Origin: Paenibacillus turpanensis
GTDB lineage: Bacteria > Bacillota > Bacilli > Paenibacillales > YIM-B00363
DNA length: 64,000 nt
Assembly: GCF_011421635.1 (NCBI RefSeq)
Contig: NZ_WTLI01000004.1
Location: 1-64,000 of the forward strand
Direction of reading: 5' to 3'
Under the pieces are notes generated by a model. That model saw only the letters and a list, made by a program, of their open reading frames with translations. It was not told the origin of the DNA and made no database searches. Of the stretch, positions 1 through 9,459 are shown one piece after another. The stretch's first letter is position 1. Each line of letters starts with the position of its first letter. A program made the position numbers and the translations under genes.

Positions 1-37
1 ACTCATCCTTGAAGGGGCCTCGATAGAGGTTTTTCTT
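1..37 (+). promoter_or_regulatory. 3' end of a structured attenuator-like repeat, cut by the window edge
   Basis: Bases 1-37 match the reverse complement of 57092-57127 except for one extra T in the T run. The stretch contains CCTC-GATA-GAGG (18-29) followed by TTTTTCTT, a terminator-like hairpin. The rest of the element lies left of the window. It points towards the membrane protein gene starting at 271. The repeat is seen directly; its function is inferred from the two complete copies near 57 kb. Confidence 0.6.
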
Positions 38-270
38 ATAAAAATCTTTTACATCTTCAATCAAGATAGTTTCCAAGTATTAAATAATAATGTAAACTAG
101 AGGAAGTATACTAATATTTAGACCTCTTCTTTTGAAAGTCACTAATTTTTCATACCCTGATCAATTTTTTTAAGAAAAATAACTTACCTAGAATTACATT
201 TTATGGTACTATCAAATTGCTTTTCCTAGTTTCCTATATTTCTACTTCGCTAAAAAGGGGGGTACAACGC

Positions 271-1155
271 ATGATTTTGGAGGCATGGCAGTCGCTTCTC
301 AGCGCACTGCAGAAAGAAAAGAGCATGATGGGGATCGGAACGGTCGGCATCGTCCTCGCTGTGCATTCCTGCGCAGGTTTTTTGCTTGAAGGAATTTGGT
401 ATACCTCAGAGGTACAATGGCTTCAACCTTTGCAGTTCAACCTTGCCATGGGCATCTATTCGTTTACAACCGCCGTATTTTTAACGCTCACAGCATGGAA
501 TTCCATGACGCTCCGGCTTTTTCGTTTCTTCTACATCCTTTCGCTCTTATATCTTTACATCCACGAAAATCTGCTAACCCTCCTAGGTCGGAATTCCCCT
601 TTCAGCAGCGGACCGTTCCTGACTTCGGAGTTAACGAACATTCCACTCTACGCAGCCGTCGCGATTCTTACCGCTTTATGCGTGCTGCTTGCTGTTCGTT
701 TCTTTTCAAGACCTTCGGTACATGCGCAGTCTTATCCAACCATTCTCGGCATCCGGTATGGCCTCTTATCGACCGCGCTTGGCGCTGTAGCTGTTTTTAT
801 TATGAGTCTCTTCCAGAACAGCGGCGATAGTGTGGGCGGCGTGCTGTTTATTCATTTATTCGGCTTTCACGGCATTCATGCCGTTTCTTTCATCGGATGG
901 GCCATGGCTCGCACGCCGCTGCCCGAGGAACAAAAGCTGGCCTACGTTCACACCGCCGGCTTAGCTTGGTTTTCCGGAACGGTCGCCGTTACCGTCCCGT
1001 CGCTCCAAAGCCTACCGTTCGTATTTCCAACCAAGTGGACGTGGTTGTCCATAGCCGCCATCTTGGTCTGGTTCACCGTGTTTATCCGCTGCCTAACCCA
1101 CATCCGCAACGCAGAACGCAGCAAGGCGGCACTGCCCAAAAGCTTCTCCTCCTAG
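271..1155 (+). CDS. unknown multi-pass membrane protein
   Basis: I do not recognise this family. The 294-residue product has about seven or eight hydrophobic segments, spread from roughly residue 20 to 285, and ends in a short charged tail. ATG at 271 is preceded by a G-rich site (about 256-262) at normal spacing, which favours it over an in-frame start further upstream at 217. There is no clear signal peptide and I see no catalytic motif. It converges on the SgrR-like gene with only 12 bases between the stop codons. The structured repeat at 1-37 lies upstream in the same direction and may control it. Confidence 0.75.
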   Translation: MILEAWQSLLSALQKEKSMMGIGTVGIVLAVHSCAGFLLEGIWYTSEVQWLQPLQFNLAMGIYSFTTAVFLTLTAWNSMTLRLFRFFYILSLLYLYIHENLLTLLGRNSPFSSGPFLTSELTNIPLYAAVAILTALCVLLAVRFFSRPSVHAQSYPTILGIRYGLLSTALGAVAVFIMSLFQNSGDSVGGVLFIHLFGFHGIHAVSFIGWAMARTPLPEEQKLAYVHTAGLAWFSGTVAVTVPSLQSLPFVFPTKWTWLSIAAILVWFTVFIRCLTHIRNAERSKAALPKSFSS

Positions 1156-1167
1156 TCCGCAAGCTCG

Positions 1168-2940
1168 TTAATCTACCGTGTCAAACCATATGTTCTTAAA
1201 ATCAATCCAGCCTTTTTCGTTGACCTTGATGCCTTTGACACGGGGATGCGAAAAGGCTGTTCCATTTTTATGGACGAGGTACACCAATGCATACCGCTCC
1301 CGCAGCAGCTTTTCAATCGAGCTGAAGCAAGCCTCTCGCCCTGCTGCCGTAGGCTCTGCTAACAACCGGTTTACGCCCGCTTCAAGCTCCGTGTGAATCT
1401 CAGGACTTAGATGGTTTACCACAAAGCTGTATCCGCTCTGCATCAGTTCCTCCAACGACCCTTCCCTTTCATGGACGACCGCCTGAAACAATATTAAATC
1501 GGCTTCCGCCTGCTTACTCGGGTCGAGCAGCTCCCGCCACGATAACACGGTCGGTTCCACATGGATGCCGTATGACTCCAAGTACGACTTCAACCAGTAG
1601 GCATCCTGTTCGTGCCGTTTGTAAATGTACATGCGGAGCACTTCCCCTTGGTAGGAGGAGCCCTTCAGCAGCTCGAACACACGGTCTCCCCAAAAATCGG
1701 GGTCGGTAAAGGACGGCCTCAGGCGCAGCCGGAATCCGCGGGCAGGATAAAACCGCGGCCCCCCTAGCTCAACGACGATTTTGCGCCGGTCAATACAATG
1801 CGTAATCGCCTGCCGCAGACGCTCATCGCGGAGAGGCCCTTCCTTGCGCAGATTAAACGTGAGAACATTCGTACCGGTCACCATTTCCTCCGACTGCTCC
1901 CACTCTCCCCTTCCGCCATACTCCGACACACTGGGATTGATCATGAGCAGAAACGAGTGATCCGTCAAACACTCAATGCACTCATCACTCTCCGGGACAT
2001 TCAACACCTCTACGACATCAATATGGCCCCGGGTTTGATAATAATCGGGATAAACCTCCAGCACGGTTTTCCCCGGACTATAATGCTTTAGCATATAAGG
2101 CCCGGTTCCTTTGCGTTCCGCACCGTCAGAAGGAACAATAGACGTATGAACATAAGCGACGTAATGCAGAAATAAATGATGCGGCCGATCCAGCACAAAC
2201 CGGACACAGTATTTCCCCAGCCTTTGCACCTCTCGGATAGAATTCACCAGCCACTGCTGTGCCGGAAAATGCCGCTTTAAACGCTCAAAGGTATACAGCA
2301 CGTCGCCGGCGTCCAGCTCCTTGCCATGATGAAAGCGCACGCCCTTCCGCAAGAAAAACGTCCATTCCGTCGCTGCCTCATTGCACCTCCAGCTGTGCGC
2401 CAAAGCCGGACGAATCTCCCCCGTGGTCGAGTCGCATTCCGTTAACGTATCGTAAATCTGCTTCGTCATATGCCCATCCAAGCTGTAAAAGCATTCGGCA
2501 GGATCAAGCGTATGGATGGGCTGATAAATCGGCAGACGGATCGTTTCGATATACGTATCCTCTTCCTTGGACAGCTCATGCCCGAAGTATCCGCTCAGCC
2601 AGCTCATAAAGCGTTCCTTGACCGCCCCCTGATCATAAGCTTTAATCAGCTGCAGCGCCTCTTCAATTTTTCCTGCTTTTGCGCTTTCAACCGCTTCCTC
2701 GTAAAGCAGCTCGCTCGGATCGGCCAATAACGTAATATGCGATACATTGCCTCTTCCGAGCCCGGGTTCAAACAAAATCCAGCCCGCCTGCTTCAGTTTG
2801 GCTACAATATTTTTCGCGTTGCGCGGGGTACAAAACCATACTTCAGCCAAGGCTTGCAGAGTGATCGAGTGGGACTCGCGCAGCGGACGATTCGGGTAGG
2901 CGCTCCAAAGCGCCAAATAATCTGTTGATAAGCGGCTCAT
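1168..2940 (-). CDS. SgrR-like transcriptional regulator with solute-binding domain
   Basis: The 590-residue protein starts with a winged helix-turn-helix region (about residues 1-115) of the SgrR N-terminal type. From about residue 160 it resembles the oligopeptide-binding family (SBP_bac_5), with the typical stretch ALAHSWRCN followed by FFLRKGVRFHHG. Proteins of this design are cytoplasmic regulators that sense a small ligand through the binding-protein fold; E. coli SgrR responds to sugar-phosphate stress. There is no signal peptide, which fits a cytoplasmic regulator. An AAAGGAG lies ten bases before the ATG. No transporter is adjacent, so the ligand and target cannot be read from context. 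Confidence 0.85.
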   Translation of the reverse strand: MSRLSTDYLALWSAYPNRPLRESHSITLQALAEVWFCTPRNAKNIVAKLKQAGWILFEPGLGRGNVSHITLLADPSELLYEEAVESAKAGKIEEALQLIKAYDQGAVKERFMSWLSGYFGHELSKEEDTYIETIRLPIYQPIHTLDPAECFYSLDGHMTKQIYDTLTECDSTTGEIRPALAHSWRCNEAATEWTFFLRKGVRFHHGKELDAGDVLYTFERLKRHFPAQQWLVNSIREVQRLGKYCVRFVLDRPHHLFLHYVAYVHTSIVPSDGAERKGTGPYMLKHYSPGKTVLEVYPDYYQTRGHIDVVEVLNVPESDECIECLTDHSFLLMINPSVSEYGGRGEWEQSEEMVTGTNVLTFNLRKEGPLRDERLRQAITHCIDRRKIVVELGGPRFYPARGFRLRLRPSFTDPDFWGDRVFELLKGSSYQGEVLRMYIYKRHEQDAYWLKSYLESYGIHVEPTVLSWRELLDPSKQAEADLILFQAVVHEREGSLEELMQSGYSFVVNHLSPEIHTELEAGVNRLLAEPTAAGREACFSSIEKLLRERYALVYLVHKNGTAFSHPRVKGIKVNEKGWIDFKNIWFDTVD

Positions 2941-2978
2941 TCATGGACCGCTCCTTTCGTGATAAGGTCATCCTGCGA

Positions 2979-3031
2979 AAAGAAAGCCGCTGGCTTCGGG
3001 TCGGGACTGACCCTGCTGCAGCGGCTTTCTT
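2979..3031 (-). terminator. rho-independent terminator of the chemoreceptor gene
   Basis: AAGAAAGCCGCTG and CAGCGGCTTTCTT form a 13-bp stem around a long loop. On the minus strand it is followed by TTTTC. It sits just downstream of the methyl-accepting protein gene. Confidence 0.75.
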
Positions 3032-3040
3032 CGTTGCTTT

Positions 3041-4312
3041 CTATAGTGTAAAGCGGCTCATCAGCTTCGTTAACCGCTGGCCTTCCTCCGACAGCTCGCG
3101 GGATGCTTGCGCAGACGCTTCCATCAGCTCCTGAACGGAGTCGGTAAGACGAGCTACCTCTTGAATGCTCTGATTGGACGCTTGCGAGGTCTTCGCCATT
3201 TCATCCACCGTGGCTGCGACCTGCTCACTGCCGGCCGCCATTTGTTCGCCTGTAGCGGAGATTTCCTGCATCTCGACGTTAATATTCTCGACCGATTGAA
3301 GAATCCCCATCATCGATACCTCCGTACGGTTCAGCATCGCCGTACCGGCTTCAATCTCATCCTTCGCGCGCTTCATTGCTTCCATGGCCTTTACCGAGTA
3401 GCTGTCCATCTCCCCAACACGTTCACTGATCGTCATCGCGGAGTCGCTGGACTGCGTAGCAAGCTTACGAACCTCGCTGGCAACAACGGAAAAGCCCTTG
3501 CCCTGCTCTCCGGCGCGCGCCGCTTCAATGCTGGCGTTAAGCGCAAGCAGGTTCGTCTGCTCGGAAATGCCTTTGATGTCTTGAATAAAGCCGCCGATTT
3601 CCTGACCACGCTGGGCCAGCTGCCCGATCGTCTCTGCAAGACCTTCAAACGAAGCCTGCACCCGGCTCATTTGACCCCGGAATGCCGACATTTCTTCTTT
3701 CGTAGTCGAAGCGGTTTGCGTCGCTTCTTTGGATGTGCCGTTCACGGAAGTTGCAGAAACGGAAACGCGTCCGATCCCACTCGCTATTTCTTCTACAGCC
3801 CGCGCGCTTTCTCCTGCTGACTGGGACTGGGTTGAAGATGCGGCCGCTATCGATTTCATATGATTTAAGATCGACTGGTAGTACCGCTCTGTGCTTTCCA
3901 GCTGCTGCTCCATAGCGGCAATGGATTGGCTGACCTTCGCCGACGAGCCTGTCACTTCCGATACCAGCTCGTGCAGGTTCCTGCGCATTTCATTCATCGG
4001 CACGCCAAATCTGCCGAGCGATCCCAGCCTCTCAAGGCGAATATCCCGGGTTAAATCCCCATTGGCAATCGTGGAAATAAAGCTTTCAATTTCCGCAAAC
4101 GGCTTGGCATAGGCCAAAAAGTTAAACAGTCCAAACACCGTTGTACCCAGGGCGACGACCAACACGACAACCACATTAAACAAGCTCAACCATGGGAATC
4201 CGCCAATCAAGCTGCCTGCTGCGACGGCAGCAACGCCGATCAACGCCCCTTGCGCAAAGGTGCGCAGTAAGTAAATTATTAATTTTTTCAAGATTTCGCG
4301 TTTGGCGTCCAT
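3041..4312 (-). CDS. methyl-accepting chemotaxis protein lacking a periplasmic sensor domain
   Basis: The 423-residue chemoreceptor has two closely spaced membrane segments at about residues 15-75, so almost nothing is exposed outside. A degenerate HAMP-like linker follows, then a full signalling domain containing the conserved tip ([21 protein letters not shown]). The start is the ATG with GGAGG six bases upstream; an in-frame ATG 54 bases earlier has no such site. Without an extracellular ligand domain, the receptor probably senses a cytoplasmic or membrane state, or works with a partner. It is monocistronic, with its own terminator. A second receptor with a cache domain lies at 57.3-59 kb. 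Confidence 0.9.
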   Translation of the reverse strand: MDAKREILKKLIIYLLRTFAQGALIGVAAVAAGSLIGGFPWLSLFNVVVVLVVALGTTVFGLFNFLAYAKPFAEIESFISTIANGDLTRDIRLERLGSLGRFGVPMNEMRRNLHELVSEVTGSSAKVSQSIAAMEQQLESTERYYQSILNHMKSIAAASSTQSQSAGESARAVEEIASGIGRVSVSATSVNGTSKEATQTASTTKEEMSAFRGQMSRVQASFEGLAETIGQLAQRGQEIGGFIQDIKGISEQTNLLALNASIEAARAGEQGKGFSVVASEVRKLATQSSDSAMTISERVGEMDSYSVKAMEAMKRAKDEIEAGTAMLNRTEVSMMGILQSVENINVEMQEISATGEQMAAGSEQVAATVDEMAKTSQASNQSIQEVARLTDSVQELMEASAQASRELSEEGQRLTKLMSRFTL

Positions 4313-4405
4313 GAAATTCCTCCATATGTACGGATCTCCGTCTGTTTTCCTAATCATATTCGACATATTTCGAGGAATTTCCTGCTAGGATTACCAAAAC
4401 ATTTA

Positions 4406-4741
4406 TTAAAGCAGCTCGATTTCTTCCGAAACGCGGCGCAGCTCCTCATCCATTTTCCCGCTGAGCATAAAACGATACATTCGCAGCTCGGCCCGAAGTA
4501 GCCATAACGGATGGCCATAGGCTGACGGTTTATTTCCTTCAATAACAAAGTGACTGAACCATGCCAAAGGGTATGCCGTACCCGGAGCTAACAGCAGGTA
4601 CCACCCATTCATGGTCCATATTGCAGTGAGTATAAAAAGAAGCGCGGAGGTCATCCCTACAGCATGCCACATCCGCGTTGCCGGCTTGCTATGCTGGGAC
4701 AAATAAAAGGGCCAATATTGTTCAAAACGAGAAAAGCTCAT
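4406..4741 (-). CDS. Mpo1-like (DUF962) membrane protein
   Basis: This 111-residue protein matches the Mpo1/DUF962 family, whose yeast member is an iron-dependent dioxygenase acting in 2-hydroxy fatty acid degradation. Visible family marks are QHSKPATRMWHAVG near residue 16 and HFVIEGNKPSAYGHP near residue 64; the histidines are the likely metal ligands. Two hydrophobic segments lie between them, consistent with a membrane location. Bacterial members are short like this one, and their substrate is not established. A GGGGG site precedes the ATG. It lies 54 bases downstream of the uracil-DNA glycosylase gene on the same strand and may be co-transcribed with it. Confidence 0.8.
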   Translation of the reverse strand: MSFSRFEQYWPFYLSQHSKPATRMWHAVGMTSALLFILTAIWTMNGWYLLLAPGTAYPLAWFSHFVIEGNKPSAYGHPLWLLRAELRMYRFMLSGKMDEELRRVSEEIELL

Positions 4742-4795
4742 AAGCTGCCCCCTTTTGCCGTAATAAAAGCGCTTTCATTAGTTAGTATACCAAGC

Positions 4796-5383
4796 TTACT
4801 GCTGTTTTACCTCTATTTTTTCCTTCAACAGCTGCAAATCCTCGAGAAACCGCCCCCACAGGTTCGGCCTTCTTCTTACCGCAAGAGGATGATACGAAAC
4901 GACGGCTTTATACCCTCGCATGTGATGGACATGCCCCCTCATCGTTTTCACGGAAGCCTCCGGGTCCCCGGACAACGCCTTTACCACCGTATCTCCTAAG
5001 CAGAGAAGCATCGCCGGCCGCTTTTGACCCAGCTGTAAATCAAGGTAAGGCCTGCAAGCCTCACGGGCAGTTTCTTTTTCGTAGGCACGGATCGGGCGGC
5101 ATTTCAATAAATAAGTCACATACACCTGTTCTTCGGATAGTCCCGCCTGACGCAAGCCCTTTTGCAAAGTATCCCGCGTTCCGCAGACAAAAGGGTTTCC
5201 CTCCCGGTCCTCGCGAGCCCCCGGGTTATCCAGTACAGCAACAATGGGAGCGGTTAAACTCCCTTCGCCCCAAATGACCCGCTTCCGCTGTCCGGACAAC
5301 TCACACAGCGTGCAGGATGAGGCCTCCGTCGGTGCGGGCTCTTCCTCCCATAACAACGCCTCCCCTGCCTGCTCCAAATCCAT
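4796..5383 (-). CDS. uracil-DNA glycosylase, family 4-like (Fe-S)
   Basis: The 195-residue protein resembles the iron-sulfur uracil-DNA glycosylases (COG1573), which remove uracil from DNA in base-excision repair. The four presumed cluster cysteines are visible: CTLC near the N terminus, KCRP mid-protein and REACRPYL shortly after. The usual GEAPG active-site motif is changed to LDNPGARED, while GNPFVCG and a SYHPLAV stretch remain. The changed motif leaves the exact activity uncertain. The start chosen is the ATG just after AGAGAGGGGG; an in-frame ATG 30 bases upstream has no good site. Confidence 0.82.
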   Translation of the reverse strand: MDLEQAGEALLWEEEPAPTEASSCTLCELSGQRKRVIWGEGSLTAPIVAVLDNPGAREDREGNPFVCGTRDTLQKGLRQAGLSEEQVYVTYLLKCRPIRAYEKETAREACRPYLDLQLGQKRPAMLLCLGDTVVKALSGDPEASVKTMRGHVHHMRGYKAVVSYHPLAVRRRPNLWGRFLEDLQLLKEKIEVKQQ

Positions 5384-5623
5384 AGGAACGACCCCCTCTC
5401 TCCTCTTATTCAATGGGTATTACCGATTGAAACCTGCATGAAGAAGATAACGGCATGTCCCATTTTCCCCATTGGACGACCGGAAATATACAAGTCCCCC
5501 CATTTCGAGGAAAAGTATTCCTAGCTTTCCCTCTTCTCTCTTCTGCAAACCTGTGCATACTACACCGCCCGAGGGGTACGCTATGAAATGCCATTTACAA
5601 ACAGCTTCCAAGGAGGGAATATC

Positions 5624-6463
5624 ATGTTTTTCCACATTAAAGAGCTGCAGTACAATGCAAAGCCTGAACGTCCGGACGCAGTATACGCAAAGAAGCTGCA
5701 GGAGGTTTTAGGCGGCCAATTCGGTGAAATCAGCGTCATGATGCAGTACCTGTTCCAAGGCTGGAACTGCCGTGCGGAAGCGAAATACCGCGATATGATC
5801 CTGGATATCGGAACGGAAGAAATCGCTCACGTTGAAATGCTTGCAACGATGATCGCACAGCTGCTGGACGATGCTCCGGTAGATCAGCAGGAGCAGGCAG
5901 CGAAGGACCCTGTCATCGGCGCAGTTCTAGGCGGCATGAATCCGCAGCATGCGATTGTTTCCGGCTTGGGCGCCCAAGCGACAGACAGCGTAGGCTATCC
6001 GTGGAACTCCCGCTATATCATCTCCAGCGGCAACCTGCTGGCAGATTTCCGCGCGAACCTGAATGCGGAATCGCAGGGCCGTCTGCAGGTCGTTCGTCTG
6101 TACGAGCAAACAACCGACCGCGGCGTTCGCGATATGCTGTCCTTCCTGATTGCTCGTGATACAATGCATCAAAACCAATGGATGGCTGCCATCGAAGAGC
6201 TGGAAACCAAGCAAAAAGCGCTTGTTCCTGCATCCTTCCCGCAGGAGCTGGAATTCCAAGAGGTTTCCTATCAGTTCATGAACTTCTCCAAAGGCCAAGA
6301 AAGCAGCCAAGGCCGCTGGGCAAACGGCCCGAGCTTCGACGGCCAAGGCCAATTCGAATACGTTGCCGAGCCGAAGGCAAGAGGCCAGGTGCCTGTGCTG
6401 AAGCCTGCTCCGGCATTCGCTCATTCGACTCCAGGCATGGAGCCGGTGCTTGCAAACCACTAA
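5624..6463 (+). CDS. manganese catalase
   Basis: The 279-residue product belongs to the dimanganese catalases, which turn hydrogen peroxide into water and oxygen without heme. The metal ligands sit at the positions known from the Lactobacillus plantarum enzyme: E35, E66 and H69, with E149 and H182 shifted by one residue. The ATG at 5624 follows AGGAGGG at 5611-5617. An in-frame ATG at 5588 is not preceded by a comparable site. A paralogue of nearly the same length is encoded at 32304-33173. Related proteins in Bacillales include the spore-coat protein CotJC, so a spore role is possible, but no cotJA or cotJB is next to it. Confidence 0.93.
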   Translation: MFFHIKELQYNAKPERPDAVYAKKLQEVLGGQFGEISVMMQYLFQGWNCRAEAKYRDMILDIGTEEIAHVEMLATMIAQLLDDAPVDQQEQAAKDPVIGAVLGGMNPQHAIVSGLGAQATDSVGYPWNSRYIISSGNLLADFRANLNAESQGRLQVVRLYEQTTDRGVRDMLSFLIARDTMHQNQWMAAIEELETKQKALVPASFPQELEFQEVSYQFMNFSKGQESSQGRWANGPSFDGQGQFEYVAEPKARGQVPVLKPAPAFAHSTPGMEPVLANH

Positions 6464-6475
6464 TCGCAAAAGCAA

Positions 6476-6511
6476 ACCCCGCCTGATTGATTTCATCACG
6501 GCGGGGTTTTT
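6476..6511 (+). terminator. terminator of the manganese catalase gene
   Basis: CCCCGCC and GGCGGGG form a 7-bp GC stem around a 15-base loop, followed by TTTTT. Confidence 0.88.
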
Positions 6512-6604
6512 ACTTGCAGCAGCGACTTGTAACAAAACAGTGGAGCCACCGGTTTTCCTCATGCCAGCCTAGTTTCAAAGAGCACTCTGCTGAATGTGCG
6601 GCTA

Positions 6605-8524
6605 CTACCTCACGGTCTGCAGCTGCTTACTATACACCCCTCGCGTAATTAGGAAAAACAAGGTCTGCATAGCAAAGAATATGGCCATTACGAGCAGCGC
6701 AAGACCGCCGATATTTTGCCCAAGCAGGTTGCTCAGCGCCTTCATCGCAAAGGCCGCATGCCCGGTGCCGACCAGAAACGGCACGAAGAAGATCAGCGCG
6801 ATCTGCGCGGTAACGATTCGCTTCAGCTCCCGGCTCGACAGCCCGATACGGCGCAGTGAGCGGTACAGCTGCTGCTCGTCCTGAAGCTCGGTAAGCAGGC
6901 GGAAGTAAATCATGCTTCCCGCAGCGATAAAGAACAAGATGCTGATAAAGATGCCGATAAACATCGTCAAAGACGACAGCTGCTTCGTATTGATGTACTG
7001 CTCCGTCCGGCTGGTCATATAAGTACCCTTGGGCAGCAGCTGACGCGCCTGCTCCACGGCCGGAAGGGTATCCTCCCAGTTGCTCCATTCAAAGCCATAG
7101 GCGTGAAGCTTTGTTTCCTCCGGCGCCGCCTGATTCAGTGCCGCAAAATCGTCGTCATCCAGCACAAACCATGGCCCCGAGTCCTTATACGCATTAAGCA
7201 GCGGCTCATTCAGCTGCTTATCGATCACAAAGCTGTGTTTCACTCCCGCAAACTCATACGAATACGTGACCCCGCCTTCAAACACCTTAATTTGTGGATA
7301 AGGGAAAATAAACAAGGCATGCCCTTTTTCCAGCTTCCCTTCCTTCGGCATTCCTAACGTTTCACGAATGTGCAAATATTGCGATTCCGGAAGGGCCATA
7401 ATGGTCGAGTCTTTCGGCATATTAAAATGCTCCACCCGGAAAGGGATGAGTACGCCATGCGCCGATACAATGGAAACGTCCGAAGCGCCATGCTGTTCCA
7501 GCGCTTGCTTTACCTTTTCCGGATCCACAACCGGTTGGCCTTTGCCGCCCTCCTCAATATATCCCGCCGCTTGCGGAAACTGCATCAGCATTTGCTCCTT
7601 ATTGCCCTGCATATAGACATAGAACGTTCCCGATGCCGTAAGCACGACCGCACTTAACACCGCCACAGAAAACAGCAGTCTCGCGTTATCCTTCATCTTG
7701 AACACCAGCTGTGAAATAACGAGCATTCGTGTCCCGGAAAAATAAGACTGTGATTTTTGCAGCCGCCCCAGCACAAAAACACTCACCTGCGAGAATAAGA
7801 AGTACGTACCGAGGACAACCAACCCAATGACCGGTAAAAAGCGTACCATCAACGTCATCAGCGTCGTCGTGTAAGCTAAATAATAGCCCGCGCCGATCGT
7901 CACCACTGCAAGCAGGGTCAACCAAACGGAGGCGACCGGCGGCTTCTTCGGCTTCCGGCTTTCCTTGAGCAGCTCAACAATCTCCTGCCTGCCGATTTTC
8001 CAAAGCGACACGAGCGTAATCAGCTGAAACAGTACGAAAAATCCGACCCCCGTCACAAGCACCGCTTTCGGCACAACGAGAAAACGTATAGGGTTCTGAA
8101 CCTCCAGCAGCTGCGCCAGCGCCATAAAAAACAGCTTGGAAAACAACGATCCGAAGGCAATTCCAACGGCGATTGCCGCAAGAGCGATGACCGCATTTTC
8201 GTACCAAATCATCCGCGCCAGCTGCTTGCGTGTCACTCCAAACAAGGACAGCAGGCCGAACTCTTTATTTCGCGATTTCAGAAACGCCGTATTGGAATAG
8301 AGCACGAAGAAGAACGAAAAGACGATAATAATGTATTCGCAAGCCACTAAGCCCTGGCGAACTTCACCGGCGGCTTCGATATGGCCGTTCACCACATCCG
8401 GGTGAAAAATAAATTGCGCGTAGATAAAAAACAAAAGCACAGAAAATGAGCTGCTAAGAAAAAACGCGGCGTACCGGTGCAGGCTGCCCCGGATATTGCT
8501 AAGCGCGAGCTGTCGGAATGTCAT
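6605..8524 (-). CDS. BceB-type ABC transporter permease
   Basis: The 639-residue permease has the ten-helix layout of BceB/YxdM proteins. Four hydrophobic segments come first, with paired FtsX-like regions, and a large outer domain of roughly 200 residues (about 285-485) lies between helices seven and eight. That domain is where the family recognises peptide antibiotics such as bacitracin or their lipid II complexes. Its start overlaps the ATPase gene by 26 bases, with GGGAGGG 7 bases before the ATG. With the upstream kinase and regulator it forms a sensing and resistance module. The particular peptide recognised cannot be told from sequence. Confidence 0.9.
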   Translation of the reverse strand: MTFRQLALSNIRGSLHRYAAFFLSSSFSVLLFFIYAQFIFHPDVVNGHIEAAGEVRQGLVACEYIIIVFSFFFVLYSNTAFLKSRNKEFGLLSLFGVTRKQLARMIWYENAVIALAAIAVGIAFGSLFSKLFFMALAQLLEVQNPIRFLVVPKAVLVTGVGFFVLFQLITLVSLWKIGRQEIVELLKESRKPKKPPVASVWLTLLAVVTIGAGYYLAYTTTLMTLMVRFLPVIGLVVLGTYFLFSQVSVFVLGRLQKSQSYFSGTRMLVISQLVFKMKDNARLLFSVAVLSAVVLTASGTFYVYMQGNKEQMLMQFPQAAGYIEEGGKGQPVVDPEKVKQALEQHGASDVSIVSAHGVLIPFRVEHFNMPKDSTIMALPESQYLHIRETLGMPKEGKLEKGHALFIFPYPQIKVFEGGVTYSYEFAGVKHSFVIDKQLNEPLLNAYKDSGPWFVLDDDDFAALNQAAPEETKLHAYGFEWSNWEDTLPAVEQARQLLPKGTYMTSRTEQYINTKQLSSLTMFIGIFISILFFIAAGSMIYFRLLTELQDEQQLYRSLRRIGLSSRELKRIVTAQIALIFFVPFLVGTGHAAFAMKALSNLLGQNIGGLALLVMAIFFAMQTLFFLITRGVYSKQLQTVR

Positions 8525-9278
8525 CGCTGCGCCCTCCCAGCATGCTGAGGGAATCCAAAATCAGCTGAAAGAACGCCTGCTGATTTTGTCCTCTACGAAT
8601 TTCCGAAAACAGCCGCCCGTCTTTAATAAAGACGATGCGCTTGCAGAAGCTCGCGGCAAACGGATCATGCGTCACCATTAAAATCGACGCTCCCTGCCGC
8701 TCGTTCAAGTCCTTAAGGGCATTCATTACGTCGCTTGCCGATTTGGAATCGAGATTGCCCGTCAGCTCGTCGGCAAGCAAAATCGCCGGGCTGTGAATCA
8801 TCGCCCTTGCAATCGCCGCTCTTTGCTGCTGGCCGCCGGATACCTCATACGTCCGCTTCGTTAAAATCGGCGTAATGCCAAGCAGCTCCGCCATTTCCTG
8901 AAGGCGGCGCAGCATCTCCTGCTTTCGCACCCGCTCCAGCACGAGCGGCAGCATAATATTTTCCTGCAGCGACAAGGTGTCCAGCAGATTGAAATCCTGG
9001 AATACAAAACCGAGCTCCCTGCGTCGGAACAGCGCCAGCTCGTCGGGTCGAAGCCCGGCCGGATCGCTTCCGTTAATTTCAATGCTGCCCGATGTCGGCT
9101 TATCAATCGTAGACAGCAGATTTAACAGCGTCGTCTTTCCGCTGCCTGACGGCCCCATGACCCCGACAAACTCGCCCTTTTCTACCTCCAAGTCAACCCC
9201 ATCGAGCGCCCGGTAGGTAACACCGCTTTGAGTCGAGCCATATACCTTCGTCAGCGCTCGTGCCTTCAACACTTCCAT
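8499..9278 (-). CDS. BceA-type ABC transporter ATPase
   Basis: The 259-residue nucleotide-binding protein has Walker A (GPSGSGKTT near residue 42), a Q-loop (FVFQDFNLLD), the signature VSGGQQQR and Walker B (ILLADELTGNLD). The glutamate after Walker B and the switch histidine (MVTHD) are present, so it should be active. It belongs to the MacB/BceA group that drives FtsX-like permeases by a mechanotransmission mechanism rather than classical import. GGAGG precedes the ATG. A 181-bp gap separates it from the kinase gene, enough for its own promoter, as in other bce loci where the regulator controls the transporter promoter. Confidence 0.93.
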   Translation of the reverse strand: MEVLKARALTKVYGSTQSGVTYRALDGVDLEVEKGEFVGVMGPSGSGKTTLLNLLSTIDKPTSGSIEINGSDPAGLRPDELALFRRRELGFVFQDFNLLDTLSLQENIMLPLVLERVRKQEMLRRLQEMAELLGITPILTKRTYEVSGGQQQRAAIARAMIHSPAILLADELTGNLDSKSASDVMNALKDLNERQGASILMVTHDPFAASFCKRIVFIKDGRLFSEIRRGQNQQAFFQLILDSLSMLGGRSDDIPTARA

Positions 9279-9376
9279 TCCTGCATTCCTCCATCCTCGT
9301 AATCACATGCCTTAAGTATAAAATGGAGGCCGTGCCGCTCCCATCGAATTACATGACAATCCGGGCGGAGCGGCTT

Positions 9377-9386
9377 ACAATATTGT
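9377..9386. promoter_or_regulatory. candidate operator dyad upstream of the bceAB-like genes
   Basis: A perfect 10-bp palindrome, ACAATATTGT, lies about 100 bases upstream of the ATPase start in the 181-bp gap after the kinase gene. Related TTGTCA-type half sites occur nearby. Regulators of this class bind inverted repeats upstream of the transporter genes, so it is a plausible site; the assignment is inference only. Confidence 0.3.
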
Positions 9387-9459
9387 CACTTTCGGCGGCG
9401 AAGACAATTCTCGTGCTTAAAAAGACAGTATAACGAGCGAAAGCTGCCGCACCGTAGGA

